The translations under genes and the position numbers were made by a program. Shown piece by piece: positions 40,490-54,576 of a stretch of DNA of 64,000 nucleotides. The notes under the pieces are model-generated. The model was given only the letters and a program-made list of their open reading frames with translations, was not told the origin of the DNA and searched no databases. Numbering within the stretch: the stretch's first letter is position 1; each line of letters opens with the position of its first letter. The DNA comes from Lysobacter sp. ISL-50 (GTDB lineage: Bacteria > Pseudomonadota > Gammaproteobacteria > Xanthomonadales > Xanthomonadaceae). The stretch lies in assembly GCF_018612875.1 (NCBI RefSeq), contig NZ_JAGGRI010000027.1:1-64000 (forward strand), in the 5' to 3' direction.

Positions 40490-42919
40490 TCAGCGCTTCT
40501 TGCCCGGCTCGTCGGGGCCCTGGGTTTGCGTTTGCTGCTGCGTGCGCTGGCGCTCCAACTCCTGGTCGATCGCTCGATTGGCGGCCGCGAGCTTCTGGTC
40601 GGATTGTTCGACCGGCGTGTTGAGCGCCTGCTCCGACGACACGAACACGCGTTTGTGGGCGGGATCGTCGAGCTTGCCTTCGACCGCGAAAATGTTGCCC
40701 GCGCCCCCCGGCACGACATGGTCCACCTGCTTGAGCACATTGGCCGCCACCGAGACGTCCGTGCCGGGATAGCGGCCCACAGGGCTCTTGGATTCGGCCA
40801 GCAACGCACGGCTGATCCGCTCGCTGCCTTCGTCGTAGGGCTTGCCGATCTGCGCGTCGAGCTTGCGCATGCCGTCGCGAATCTGCAGCAGCGTCGAATG
40901 GTCGCGGTGCTCGGGGCTGTCCGGACCGGTCTGCGCCGGCCGGGCGGCCGCCGGTGCCTGCTCCGGCGCGGGCGCGGTCAGTCGCGGGAACTGGGCGTGC
41001 GCCGCGCGCTCCTGCGCCTGCACCCGCGCGGCCATGCTCGGCAACACCGCCTCGGTCATCAGATGGCGTTCGATGCTCTCGCCCGCCTGCGTCGTCACAC
41101 CCCGCGCGAAGCGCGTGGTCTGCGTGAGGTCGAATACATTGGCATTGCCCGCGAGCCCGGCCGCGGCGCCGGCGGCCGCGCCGGCACCGGCGCCGACCGC
41201 GGGCATGCGCGCGGACACCGCATCCAGGGTACGACCGCCCGCGTCCAGGGCCCGATCCGAGGCGATACCGGAGCCTGCGATCACCGTGCGCTGCGTGTCC
41301 TCGACCACGGCCTGCACGCGCTCCAGTTCGACCACCCGCGCCGACGTCGCCGCCCGGATCGAAGCCGCATCGGCCGTCGCACCGGCGCGCGCCTGCGCGG
41401 CCTCGCCGCGATTGCGCGCATGCGCCTCGACCCCGCCGCGCTCGATGTCGTCGGCCTTGTCGTGCGCCCAACGTTGCACACCATCGGGCAAGACATCCAG
41501 GCTGCTGATCCCGCGCAACACGCCCGCGCCCGCCTGCGCCCCACGCAACTGCACTTCGCCCTGCACCGTGTCGATCGCCGCCTCCGCGCGGCCCGCGGCC
41601 AGCCGCGCTTGCGCCGTGGTCTCGCCTCCCACACGCACCCCGGCCTGCGCCGTCGCGTGCGAAACGCCGGAAACCACGTCGGCGAAATCGGCCGCCTTCA
41701 CCGTCGCGCCACGCACTACATCGCCGGCGTCGTCCATGCCCTGGGCGGTGATCCGTCCGGACGCCGCCGCGACCTGGCCCACCGAGTGGCCCATGTGCGC
41801 TCCCTGCAAGGTCAGGTACGCGGTTTCCAGCACCGGCTTGGCGAAGTTGGAGATTTCGGTCAGCGTCAAACGCTGCTCGCGATCGATCAGGCGGCCCGCG
41901 CCGTCCCAGGTTTTTACATCATCCAGCGGTACGACCTTACCCGCGGCGAGCGGCAGGTCGCGCAGCATCTGGCGGGTGTCGCCCTCGGCGAGCTGCTTCA
42001 CGAATTCGCGCACGGCCGGGCGGGCATGCTCCGGCATCATGACGTTGAGTTTCGCGCTCAGCAGTTGCTGGCCTTCCGGGGCTTTGTGCAGCAGCCCGCA
42101 GGTTTCCCCGAGCACGCCGGCCAGTTGCTTGCGGTGCAGCGCGTCGAGACGGTCGATGTTGTGCTGGATGCCTTCGTTGAGCAGTTCGCCGTGGATCTGG
42201 TAGGAGGTGACGGTGCGGTCGGTGTCGTGGACCTGCACGCCAGGTTTTTCGGCGGCGAAGCGCAAGGCCGTTTGCGGGTGCAGTCCCGCAGCATTGAATG
42301 TGGTCGCCGGGCGGCCGGTGATCGCCGACATGGCTGAGGACATGCCGCCGCCGAGGGAGTGGCCGGCGTATTCGGCGATCAGGCCGTTGTTTTCCATGAA
42401 CAGCGCTAACTGCATCGTGCGGTCATAGTAATCGGTCTTCAAACCGATGGACTGGGGGAAGTTGTTGGCGACGAAGTCTTCGGCACCGGTAGCATGGAGT
42501 TCACCGTCTGCCCCGACGACTTCACCAGCCGATCCCTTGGGGACGATGACCGGTTTGTAGCCCGGACCCAGGACTTCCTGGATTGGGAGGTAAATCTCGG
42601 CGCGGAAGCCGGAGTTCACTGGCTTCAGGTAGTCACGTAATTGCTCATCGCTCAACGCTGCGAGCTTCGGAGCCGCCTCCCGCAGTTTATCGAGGTTTTC
42701 GCTTGCGCGAATCCAACCGGGAGGCGATTTCTTACCTTCGTCCGGTGCATGCTCGCCCATCGCGGACCAGTAAGTGTCCTTGGCCAACACCGCCATATTG
42801 TCGTCGTGATAGGTACGTTGCAGCTCATTGGCACGAGCGATGGCGGTCGGATCGCCACTACCTCGCATTTGGCGCAGCAAGTCTTGGCGAGCCTTGAGTT
42901 CATCGGCGGTGGGGAACAT
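40490..42919 (-). CDS. Lipase-fold T4SS effector with XVIPCD-like C-terminus
   Basis: An 809-residue protein, no signal peptide. The N-terminal 220 residues contain a class 3 lipase/alpha-beta-hydrolase nucleophile elbow, YAGHSLGGG with Ser188, so it may cut phospholipids. A long Ala-rich helical middle region (about 340-660) follows. The last 130 residues have the Xanthomonas VirD4-interacting conserved domain (XVIPCD) pattern: PEHRDHSTLLQIRDGMRKLD, VDHVVPGGAGNIFAVEGKLDDPAHKRVFV, then a Gln-rich tail with QQQTQTQ. XVIPCD proteins are exported by the bacteria-killing T4SS of Xanthomonadales into rival cells. The ankyrin lipoprotein gene 29 bases upstream is a natural immunity candidate. The T4SS itself is not in the window. 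Confidence 0.85.
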   Translation of the reverse strand: MFPTADELKARQDLLRQMRGSGDPTAIARANELQRTYHDDNMAVLAKDTYWSAMGEHAPDEGKKSPPGWIRASENLDKLREAAPKLAALSDEQLRDYLKPVNSGFRAEIYLPIQEVLGPGYKPVIVPKGSAGEVVGADGELHATGAEDFVANNFPQSIGLKTDYYDRTMQLALFMENNGLIAEYAGHSLGGGMSSAMSAITGRPATTFNAAGLHPQTALRFAAEKPGVQVHDTDRTVTSYQIHGELLNEGIQHNIDRLDALHRKQLAGVLGETCGLLHKAPEGQQLLSAKLNVMMPEHARPAVREFVKQLAEGDTRQMLRDLPLAAGKVVPLDDVKTWDGAGRLIDREQRLTLTEISNFAKPVLETAYLTLQGAHMGHSVGQVAAASGRITAQGMDDAGDVVRGATVKAADFADVVSGVSHATAQAGVRVGGETTAQARLAAGRAEAAIDTVQGEVQLRGAQAGAGVLRGISSLDVLPDGVQRWAHDKADDIERGGVEAHARNRGEAAQARAGATADAASIRAATSARVVELERVQAVVEDTQRTVIAGSGIASDRALDAGGRTLDAVSARMPAVGAGAGAAAGAAAGLAGNANVFDLTQTTRFARGVTTQAGESIERHLMTEAVLPSMAARVQAQERAAHAQFPRLTAPAPEQAPAAARPAQTGPDSPEHRDHSTLLQIRDGMRKLDAQIGKPYDEGSERISRALLAESKSPVGRYPGTDVSVAANVLKQVDHVVPGGAGNIFAVEGKLDDPAHKRVFVSSEQALNTPVEQSDQKLAAANRAIDQELERQRTQQQTQTQGPDEPGKKR

Positions 42920-42948
42920 GGTGACTCCTTGTCGTTTGGGAATGTTGG

Positions 42949-43827
42949 TTACAGCAAAGGAATGTCTTTTTCTTCGGTCGGATAGCCGAAAGATTTGCGC
43001 ATGTCTTTGATATGCGACGGCATCGGTGTGCGCTTATAGCCGCGTTCGAGCAACCATTGCTGGCACTTGCGCTGCCATTCGACGTAACCTGGTTTGCTGG
43101 GGTACCAGAAGATCGCGTTAATCGTCGTCTTATAGGCAGGGTCTTCATCATCGTTGTCGGGATTGGCGCCATGCTGTAGCAGCCAGTAAGTGGGCTCGAA
43201 GCCACCTCCTCCCGCATATTCACTGATGAATGGTTGGTTCCGGGTCTTTGCGTTCACGTCCGCGCCGCGCTCAACTAGCAGCTTCACGTTCTGCCACTGC
43301 TTGCCCCAAAGAAAGGCCTGTACAAGCAAGGTTTCATTGTTTGCGTTCCGCGTATTAGGGTCGCCGCCATGATCAAGCAGAAGCTTGAGATAGATAGTGT
43401 CGTCGGCCTTTGCTGCCCATACCATGGCATTGTCCTGAGTGCGAATACCGCGATCGTGCGTTTTCAAAGCATGTCTCGCATTCGGATCGGCCCCGTTCTC
43501 CAGTAACACCTGCAACGGCTTCGGGTACTTGTACATGACCAAGAACGCGATCAGCGGGTACTTCGCTTCCCGGCTAAAAATCTTGTCGGGATTGACGCCT
43601 TCGTCCTTCATCAATCGCCGCACTTCATCGACCCGGCCGGCATCGGCGGCCAGGATCAACTGCTGCGCCTTGGGGTTGTCGGGGAACCAGGACGCCGCAT
43701 CGATCGCCAGCGCCCGGTTGGACGGCGGAGCGTCGAGACAGCCCGTGCCGACCAACAGTGCAAGAACGAGCAGCGCGCGCATGGCGTAAGCGGCGAATCG
43801 AGACAGCGGGATTGCGTGCAAGCTCAT
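42949..43827 (-). CDS. Ankyrin-repeat lipoprotein, candidate immunity protein
   Basis: A 292-residue exported protein. The signal peptide (MRALLVLALLVGTGC, Cys30) ends in a lipobox. The mature part has ankyrin-like repeats: QQLILAADAGRVDEVRRLMKDEGVNP, YPLIAFLVMYKYPKPLQVLLENGADPNARH, DNAMVWAAKADDTIYLKLLLDHGGDPNTRN, ETLLVQAFLWGKQWQNVKLLVERGADVNAKT and FEPTYWLLQHGANPDND. A periplasmic lipoprotein just upstream of a toxic lipase fits an immunity protein blocking the effector in the periplasm; this is inference. The ATG at 43827 is preceded closely by GGGAGA. Part of this gene is repeated in decayed form at 44866-45085. Confidence 0.85.
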   Translation of the reverse strand: MSLHAIPLSRFAAYAMRALLVLALLVGTGCLDAPPSNRALAIDAASWFPDNPKAQQLILAADAGRVDEVRRLMKDEGVNPDKIFSREAKYPLIAFLVMYKYPKPLQVLLENGADPNARHALKTHDRGIRTQDNAMVWAAKADDTIYLKLLLDHGGDPNTRNANNETLLVQAFLWGKQWQNVKLLVERGADVNAKTRNQPFISEYAGGGGFEPTYWLLQHGANPDNDDEDPAYKTTINAIFWYPSKPGYVEWQRKCQQWLLERGYKRTPMPSHIKDMRKSFGYPTEEKDIPLL

Positions 43828-44000
43828 TCTCCCGATCCTTGGACAGTACGACGTGGGGTTGCAAGCGATTCTAAGCGTTCGATGCAACTGTGTCGCCGCT
43901 CACCGCGAAGCTGCGGATATTCCGTGCCGATGTGCGCAGTACAATGCATACGCCGCTGCAGTCTGTGCGCGATGCCGCTTGCGGTCGTGAACGGCCGCGA

Positions 44001-44435
44001 CTATTTCTTACTCTCCTCGCGCGCGCATACGGTCTGCCACAGCGCCTCTTTGAAAGCGCCGATGCCCGGGTCGCCCTTGCTTGCAATCAGAGGCTCCAGG
44101 TCGTCGGGAACGTAAAACTTCGTGTAACCGACATACGCGCCGTCTCGATTCTTCATGTTGACCTCGCCGCAAACGGCGTAGGGACGGCCTTCCTTGGTCA
44201 ATCGAGGGCTCATTTCAATATTGCGGAACATGGCTGAGCCGCGATCGGTCAGCTGGTCGAGAACGGCTCGTTTTGCCGCTTCGGTGGTGACAGGAGGACT
44301 GGGCGCTTCGACGCCGCGCGGATCGGCCTTGGCCGTAGGCGCGGTCGCCTTCGTTTCGGCGAAAACGTTTGGAGCGAACGCGAACACGACCGCCATGGCG
44401 GCAAGCAGATGAAAGCGGATATTGAACAACGACAT
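44001..44435 (-). CDS. Small exported protein of unknown function (CGEVN motif)
   Basis: A 144-residue protein with a signal peptide (MSLFNIRFHLLAAMAVVFAFAPNVFA|ET). The mature part has TEAAKRAVLDQLTDRGSAMFRNIEMSPRLTKEGRPYAVCGEVNMKNRDGAYVGYTKFYVPDD and a second Cys near the end (WQTVCAREE). The FRNI...VCGEVNxKNxxGxYVGY pattern occurs in many small periplasmic proteins of unknown function. The two Cys may pair. The ATG at 44435 has GGAGAA upstream. It is co-oriented with the ankyrin and effector genes, 173 bases upstream, and may belong to the same system, possibly as a second immunity or accessory protein. Confidence 0.75.
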   Translation of the reverse strand: MSLFNIRFHLLAAMAVVFAFAPNVFAETKATAPTAKADPRGVEAPSPPVTTEAAKRAVLDQLTDRGSAMFRNIEMSPRLTKEGRPYAVCGEVNMKNRDGAYVGYTKFYVPDDLEPLIASKGDPGIGAFKEALWQTVCAREESKK

Positions 44436-44865
44436 TGAATTCTCCGGGACGCGGGGGAGCCATCGGCCAACTCGCGACATGGTTTCAGATCGCGTGTCGG
44501 CGACGATGAATGACGAGGTGACTTGGCTGCGAACGACGCAGCTCATGAGAGAACAAAAATTCGCGAAAAACAACGGCAACTAAAAGTTTCGCTTGCGGCG
44601 CATGTATTCATCATGATTTTTTGCACAGATTTTGCGATAAATTCTTTGAACGCAAGGCGCGAACGATGCTTTGCCGACACGAAATTTCCGCGAAAAATCG
44701 CCGACACGAATGCGGCGGATGAAGAGTGGATATCCAGTGCCCGCGCGTAATACGCAATACCTGTACGCATCCCCACGATTGAACGCATACGCCGTCACTT
44801 CACCGCACGATTTGGCTCTGCGTCATCGCGTATCCAACGCCAGCCTTGTTGGTCTCAACGGGCGC

Positions 44866-45085
44866 TTCGCTTCCCGGCTGAAAATCTTGTCGGGGCTGCG
44901 CCCTTGGTCAGCCGCTGCACTCATCGACCTGGCCGGCGTCGGCGGCCAGGATCAACTGCTGCGCCTTGGAGGTGTCCGGGAACCAGGATGCTGTATCGAT
45001 CGATCGCCTACGTCCGGATGAACGGTGCAGCGTCCACGCAGCCGGTATTCGACATCATCAGCATCACGAACAGCGCCTGCGAGGC
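44866..45085 (-). pseudogene. Decayed copy of the ankyrin lipoprotein gene (5' part)
   Basis: This stretch matches 43561 to about 43775 inside the ankyrin gene at the DNA level: CTTCGCTTCCCGGCT(G/A)AAAAT, TCATCGACC(T/C)GGCCGGC, GGCGGCCAGGATCAACTG, then GGGAACCAGGA and ATCGATCG are shared in the same order and orientation. Small insertions, deletions and substitutions break the frame; the signal-peptide region is barely recognisable. It looks like a second immunity gene that lost function. Confidence 0.7.
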
Positions 45086-47958
<2,873 letters not shown>

Positions 47959-47988
47959 TCCATCGGCGACCCGCATGATCGCCTTGGA

Positions 47989-48020
47989 AACCCCGGCTTC
48001 GGCCGGGGTTTTCTTTTTTT
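47989..48020 (+). terminator. Rho-independent terminator of the M4 protease gene
   Basis: A perfect stem AACCCCGGC, loop TTCG, GCCGGGGTT followed by TTCTTTTTTT, 31 bases beyond the stop. It is the clearest intrinsic terminator in the window. Confidence 0.9.
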
Positions 48021-48050
48021 CACCCGATGCTCTGCACGACAACGCGCTGC

Positions 48051-48166
48051 AGTTCTCCCCTTTGAAAAAGGGGGGTTAGGGGGGATTTGCTGTTGCTGTT
48101 GCTTTCCCGGTAAAGCGCCAAAAGCAAATCCCCCCTTGCCCCCCTTTTTCAAAGGGGGGAACTGCA
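48051..48166. repeat. Family C element, complete unit
   Basis: An element of about 115 bases bounded by inverted ends: CCCCTTTGAAAAAGGGGGG at the left and CCCCCCTTTTTCAAAGGGGGG at the right. AGGGGGGATTTGC and its inverse lie just inside the ends, and GCAGTT/AACTGC flanks both sides. The middle has no coding capacity. It looks like a small non-autonomous mobile element. Confidence 0.85.
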
Positions 48167-48219
48167 CGGAAGGGAACAGAATGGGAGGGAACGGCACGGG
48201 GAGGGAACAGCGCGTTCGC

Positions 48220-48576
48220 TCAGAAACTCACGATCGGCTTGAACCCGCCGTAGATCATCCGCTTGAGGTCGAACGGCGTCTTCTTGGGATCCATATCCGC
48301 CAACCGCGGATCGTTGAGGACCCGCTTGTTGATCTTGTCGCGCTGCACCCGCGTCTTGTACACGATCCACGAGAACACCACGACTTCCCCCGGCTTGAGC
48401 TTCACCGCTTGCGGAAACGAAGTGGTCTTGCCGGGTTTGACGTCGTCCTCGACCGTCTCCATATACGCCAGGGCGCCATGTTCCATCCAGATCTTTCCGG
48501 CCTTGCGCGCCAACGCGCGATACGCGGCGAGATCCTTCTTCGGCACCGCCAGTACGAAACCATCCACGTAGCTCAT
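48220..48576 (-). CDS. DUF1428 domain protein
   Basis: A 118-residue cytosolic protein: MSYVDGFVLAVPKKDLAAYRALARKAGKIWMEHGALAYMETVEDDV then FSWIVYKTRVQRDKINKRVLNDPRL and PFDLKRMIYGGFKPIVSF. These match DUF1428, a small ferredoxin-like (dimeric alpha-beta barrel) family of unknown function. GGAGGATGT precedes the ATG. It follows the MFS gene on the same strand by 48 bases, suggesting cotranscription. Confidence 0.92.
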   Translation of the reverse strand: MSYVDGFVLAVPKKDLAAYRALARKAGKIWMEHGALAYMETVEDDVKPGKTTSFPQAVKLKPGEVVVFSWIVYKTRVQRDKINKRVLNDPRLADMDPKKTPFDLKRMIYGGFKPIVSF

Positions 48577-48624
48577 ACATCCTCCGATAGAACAGTGACC
48601 CCTGTGTTGGACAAGCCCGCGCGA

Positions 48625-50088
48625 TCAGTGCAGCGCGGGCGCGGCCTCGTGCGCCGTGTCCCGCGCCGGCGCGCGCAACAACGAACCGCCGAGCAAGGCC
48701 GCGCTGAAACCGAATACCGCGCCGACCAGAAACGCGATGTGATAGCCGCTGGCCAGCGCCGCGAGCGGCTCGCCGCCGGCGGCGAGCGCGCCGCTGGTGC
48801 GCGAGGCCGCCAGGCTGGCCAGAATCGCCAGTCCGAGCGCGCCGCCCATCATGAAAGCGGTGTTGACCATGCCCGAGGCCAGACCCGATTCCGACGGCGC
48901 GACATCGCTCATCGCCGCCAGCAGCATCGGATTGAAGGCGATGCCGGCGCCCAGGCCGAGCAGCAGCATGCCCGGCAGCACGTCGCGCAGGAATTCGCCG
49001 TTCACCGGCGCGCGCGCGAACAGCAGCAGGCCGACGGTCGCCAACGCCAGTCCGAAGGCCAGGGGCCAGCGGACGCCGAAACGCATCACCAGCTTCGCCG
49101 ACAAGCCCAGCGAAAACGCCGCCATGATCAGGTTCGCCGGCAGAAACGCCAGCCCCACCTGCATCGGCGTGTAGTGCAGCACCAGTTGCATGTACAACGC
49201 CGAGAGGAAGAACCACGCGAACATCGCCGCCGCCCACAGCACGCCGACCACGTTGGCGACCGCGACATTGCGCAGGCGGAACAGGCTCAACGGCATCAGC
49301 GGCGCGCGCACGCGCGATTCGATCCACAAGAACGCGGCCAGCAACGCCGCCGCGGCGCCCAGCAGCCCCAGCGTGCGCAGCGAGGTCCAACCGGCTTCGT
49401 TGCCGTTGACGATGGCGTACACCGCCAGCATCAACGAGGCGGTCACGGTCACCGAACCGGCCACGTCCAGATGCCCTTCGCCCTGTCCGGGCGCGGCCGG
49501 CAGCAGCTTCAAGGTGGCGGCGAGCACGATCGCGCCGAGCGGAATGTTGACCAGGAAGATCCAGTGCCAGTTCAGCACGTCGGTCAGCAGGCCGCCGAGC
49601 AGCACGCCAACGCTGCCGCCGCCGGCGCAGACGAAGCTGTACACGCCCATGGCTTTGGCGCGATCGGCCGGCTCGGTAAACAGATTCATGATCAGCGACA
49701 ACGCCACCGCGGTGACGACGGCGCCGCCCAATCCCTGCACGCCGCGCGCGGCGACCAGGAACACCTGACTGCCGGCCATGCCGCAGGCCAGCGAGGCCAG
49801 GGTGAAGATCGCGATGCCGATCAGGAACACGCGCCGGTGTCCGAACAGATCGCCCAGGCGCCCGCCCAACAGCAGGAAACCGCCGAACGTCAGCAGATAA
49901 GCGTTGACCACCCAGGCCAGCGAGGTCTCGGTGAATTTCAGATCGGTGCGGATCGACGGCAGCGCCACGTTCACGATGGTGGTGTCGAGCACGATCATCA
50001 ACGCGCCCATGCACAGCACCGCCAGCGCGACCCAGCGGTTGTCGTGGACGCTGCGCGCGGACGGGGAAACGGGTTCGGATGTGGTCAT
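48625..50088 (-). CDS. MFS transporter, DHA2 (14-helix) family drug exporter
   Basis: A 487-residue membrane protein with about 14 hydrophobic helices. The family motifs are DTTIVNVALPSI in helix 1, WVVNAYLLTFGGFLLLGGRLGDLFGHRRVF (motif A loop), RGVQGLGGAVV and GGSVGVLLGGLL (motif C). DHA2 exporters use proton antiport to expel drugs and toxic compounds; the substrate is unknown. The ATG at 50088 has AGGA seven bases upstream; the frame has a TTG two codons earlier. The DUF1428 gene is downstream on the same strand. Confidence 0.92.
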   Translation of the reverse strand: MTTSEPVSPSARSVHDNRWVALAVLCMGALMIVLDTTIVNVALPSIRTDLKFTETSLAWVVNAYLLTFGGFLLLGGRLGDLFGHRRVFLIGIAIFTLASLACGMAGSQVFLVAARGVQGLGGAVVTAVALSLIMNLFTEPADRAKAMGVYSFVCAGGGSVGVLLGGLLTDVLNWHWIFLVNIPLGAIVLAATLKLLPAAPGQGEGHLDVAGSVTVTASLMLAVYAIVNGNEAGWTSLRTLGLLGAAAALLAAFLWIESRVRAPLMPLSLFRLRNVAVANVVGVLWAAAMFAWFFLSALYMQLVLHYTPMQVGLAFLPANLIMAAFSLGLSAKLVMRFGVRWPLAFGLALATVGLLLFARAPVNGEFLRDVLPGMLLLGLGAGIAFNPMLLAAMSDVAPSESGLASGMVNTAFMMGGALGLAILASLAASRTSGALAAGGEPLAALASGYHIAFLVGAVFGFSAALLGGSLLRAPARDTAHEAAPALH

Positions 50089-50322
50089 CGGCAAGTCCTG
50101 GTATCGCGCGTGATGGCGGATGGCGGCGCCGGCGGATCGAGCGCGGGCGCGGTGCCGCGACGCATCGTCGCGGGCGAAAATCGCGCATCGCCTCCGCGGC
50201 GGAGCGATCAGCGTTCGAAATAGGGCCGGTCCAATATCCCCACTCGTGCGCGGCCGCCACAGTGTGGTTTGTCATGTCCGGCCAAGCCGGCGGCGCATCG
50301 ATTCGCGGGCGCGCACAACGCA

Positions 50323-50346
50323 ACACGCCGCCCGAAGGCGGCGTGT
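50323..50346 (-). terminator. Hairpin after yceI
   Basis: A ten-base perfect stem (ACACGCCGCC with GGCGGCGTGT) around CGAA, 28 bases past the yceI stop on the minus strand. Its core is identical to that of the gyrA terminator. Confidence 0.6.
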
Positions 50347-50373
50347 CGTGAGCGAGCAATCGATTCGCCGGGC

Positions 50374-50952
50374 TTATTCGGCCGCGATCGCCTCGACCTG
50401 GATACGCAGCTCCACCGCCATGTCGAAGCCCCAATCCTTGCCCGCGCCCATGCCGAACTGATCGCGCTGGAAGGTGCCGCGGGCGTCGGCGCCGCAGACT
50501 TCGCGCTTGAACATCGGATGCGGCATGCACTTGAACTTGTTGATCGTCAGCGTCAGCGGCTTGGTCACGCCGAGCAGCGTCAGTTCGCCTTCGACCTTGC
50601 CCGGCACGCCGTCCTTGAAACCAGCGAGCTTGCCCTTGTAGGTCGCCTTCGGGAACTTGGCCGTGTTGAACAGTTCTTCCTTGTTGGCGTGTTCGTTCAT
50701 CGCATCCAGGCCGAAATCCAGGCTGGTGGTATCGACGGTGACATCGACGGTGCCGCTGCCGGCCTTCTTGTCGAGGGTGATCGAGCCTTCGGACTTGTTG
50801 AACTTCCCGCGCCAGGTGGACAGGCCCATGTGATCGGCTTCGAAGCTGGGATAAGTGTGGGACGGATCGATCTTGTAGGTCACCGGCGCGGCGGCGGCGG
50901 CGCCCGCGAACAGGACGAGCGAGGTCATGGCGCAGAGCGTGAGCTTGTTCAT
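50374..50952 (-). CDS. yceI: YceI family periplasmic protein
   Basis: A 192-residue exported lipocalin-like protein. Signal peptide to AAAA|APVTY (about residue 21). YKIDPSHTYPSFEADHMGLSTWRGKFNKSEGSI, VTVDTTSLDFGLDAMNEHANKEELFNTAKFPKATY, GELTLLGVTKPLTLTINKFKC and RDQFGMGAGK are the YceI order. Family members bind polyisoprenoid or amphiphilic ligands. Two Cys (KCMPHP, EVCGAD) could form a disulfide. The open frame extends far upstream, but the ATG at 50952 starts the signal peptide. It lies downstream of a divergent region and ends in a hairpin. Confidence 0.93.
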   Translation of the reverse strand: MNKLTLCAMTSLVLFAGAAAAAPVTYKIDPSHTYPSFEADHMGLSTWRGKFNKSEGSITLDKKAGSGTVDVTVDTTSLDFGLDAMNEHANKEELFNTAKFPKATYKGKLAGFKDGVPGKVEGELTLLGVTKPLTLTINKFKCMPHPMFKREVCGADARGTFQRDQFGMGAGKDWGFDMAVELRIQVEAIAAE

Positions 50953-51185
50953 GGTGCGGTCCCGTGGCGAAAGTCGGGGCACGCTACCACCCGCCCAGCG
51001 CGAGTCGCAATCGCGGCGGCGCGCGGGATCGCTCCACCGTTGGAGTATGCGAAAACGATCCGGGTTTACGACGCAGTGCAGCATCGGCCGGTGCGCAGGC
51101 GTTCGGCCTTGCATGGCGCAGCGGCGGCGCACGCCGGCATGCATCGCTGATCCCGATCGCACCGCGATCCGCATCGCCCAAAAAC

Positions 51186-51211
51186 AAAACGCCGCCCGAA
51201 GGCGGCGTTTT
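51186..51211 (-). terminator. Terminator after gyrA
   Basis: An eleven-base stem (AAAACGCCGCC with GGCGGCGTTTT) around CGAA, with TTTTGTTTTTGGG on the minus strand. It is 23 bases beyond the gyrA stop and a good intrinsic terminator. Confidence 0.8.
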
Positions 51212-51233
51212 GCTGATTGCTTCAGCGTACTGC

Positions 51234-53981
<2,748 letters not shown>

Positions 53982-54125
53982 CAGGGTTCCGTTGCGTGCG
54001 GTGGTTCGAACGACCCGGGCGAACGGAGCAGGCATTCCGTGCGGAACGCCGGTAAAACCACCGGAAACAGTCCCTCGGCGGGCCTGTCCTGCAGCTCGCT
54101 CGGGGCGGCATCAAAGAGACGTGAA

Positions 54126-54134
54126 ATCATATCA
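54126..54134 (-). promoter_or_regulatory. Extended -10 promoter upstream of gyrA
   Basis: Minus-strand TGATATGAT is an extended -10 element about 145 bases before the gyrA ATG. There is no good -35, as expected for extended -10 promoters. Confidence 0.45.
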
Positions 54135-54296
54135 CGAAACGCGCTTTCACAGGGCCCCGATTCCCACGCAGAAACAAGCACTTGGCGGGAATTTTCAGCT
54201 GCGCTGCAGCATCGCTGGCGGGGCTGGGTTGCCGGGGTGGCGCGCCGGGGTTTTGCGATGGCTGCGGAGGGGGCTTGCAGCGCTATTCCCCACGGC

Positions 54297-54460
54297 CGTC
54301 ATTCCCGCGAAGGCGGGAATCCAGAGACTTCAGCGCCACCCTTCCAGCACGTCATTCCCGCGAACGCGGGCTCCGCTTTACTTCGGCGGAGCCGAACATC
54401 CAGCGACTTCAAACGTTCTCGCACGAAAAGCCCTGGATTCCCGCGTTCGCGGGAATGACG
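54297..54460. repeat. Family A palindromic repeat cluster
   Basis: Cores at about 54300-54320, 54352-54370 (partial) and 54437-54456. The same GGCTCCG..CGGAGCC hairpin and CTTCAAACGTTCTCGCACG spacer occur here as at 25.1 kb. It lies in the 595-base gap between mtnA and gyrA; both genes are on the minus strand, so it is upstream of gyrA's promoter and past the 5' side of nothing else. Confidence 0.9.
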
Positions 54461-54576
54461 ATCGTGTAGGTTTCGCAGAGTCAGGGCCTTGAAGATCTCG
54501 CGGGATTGAAGCCCTTGAAGGTTCCAGCGAACTCGCCTCACCGAAGCCGAAGCCGCAACCCCACCGCACCCTCGCC

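Noticed and set aside
48136-50223. A 695-residue open frame opposite DUF1428 and the MFS gene
   Set aside because: It spans two genes on the other strand and is dominated by Gln, Arg and His low complexity.
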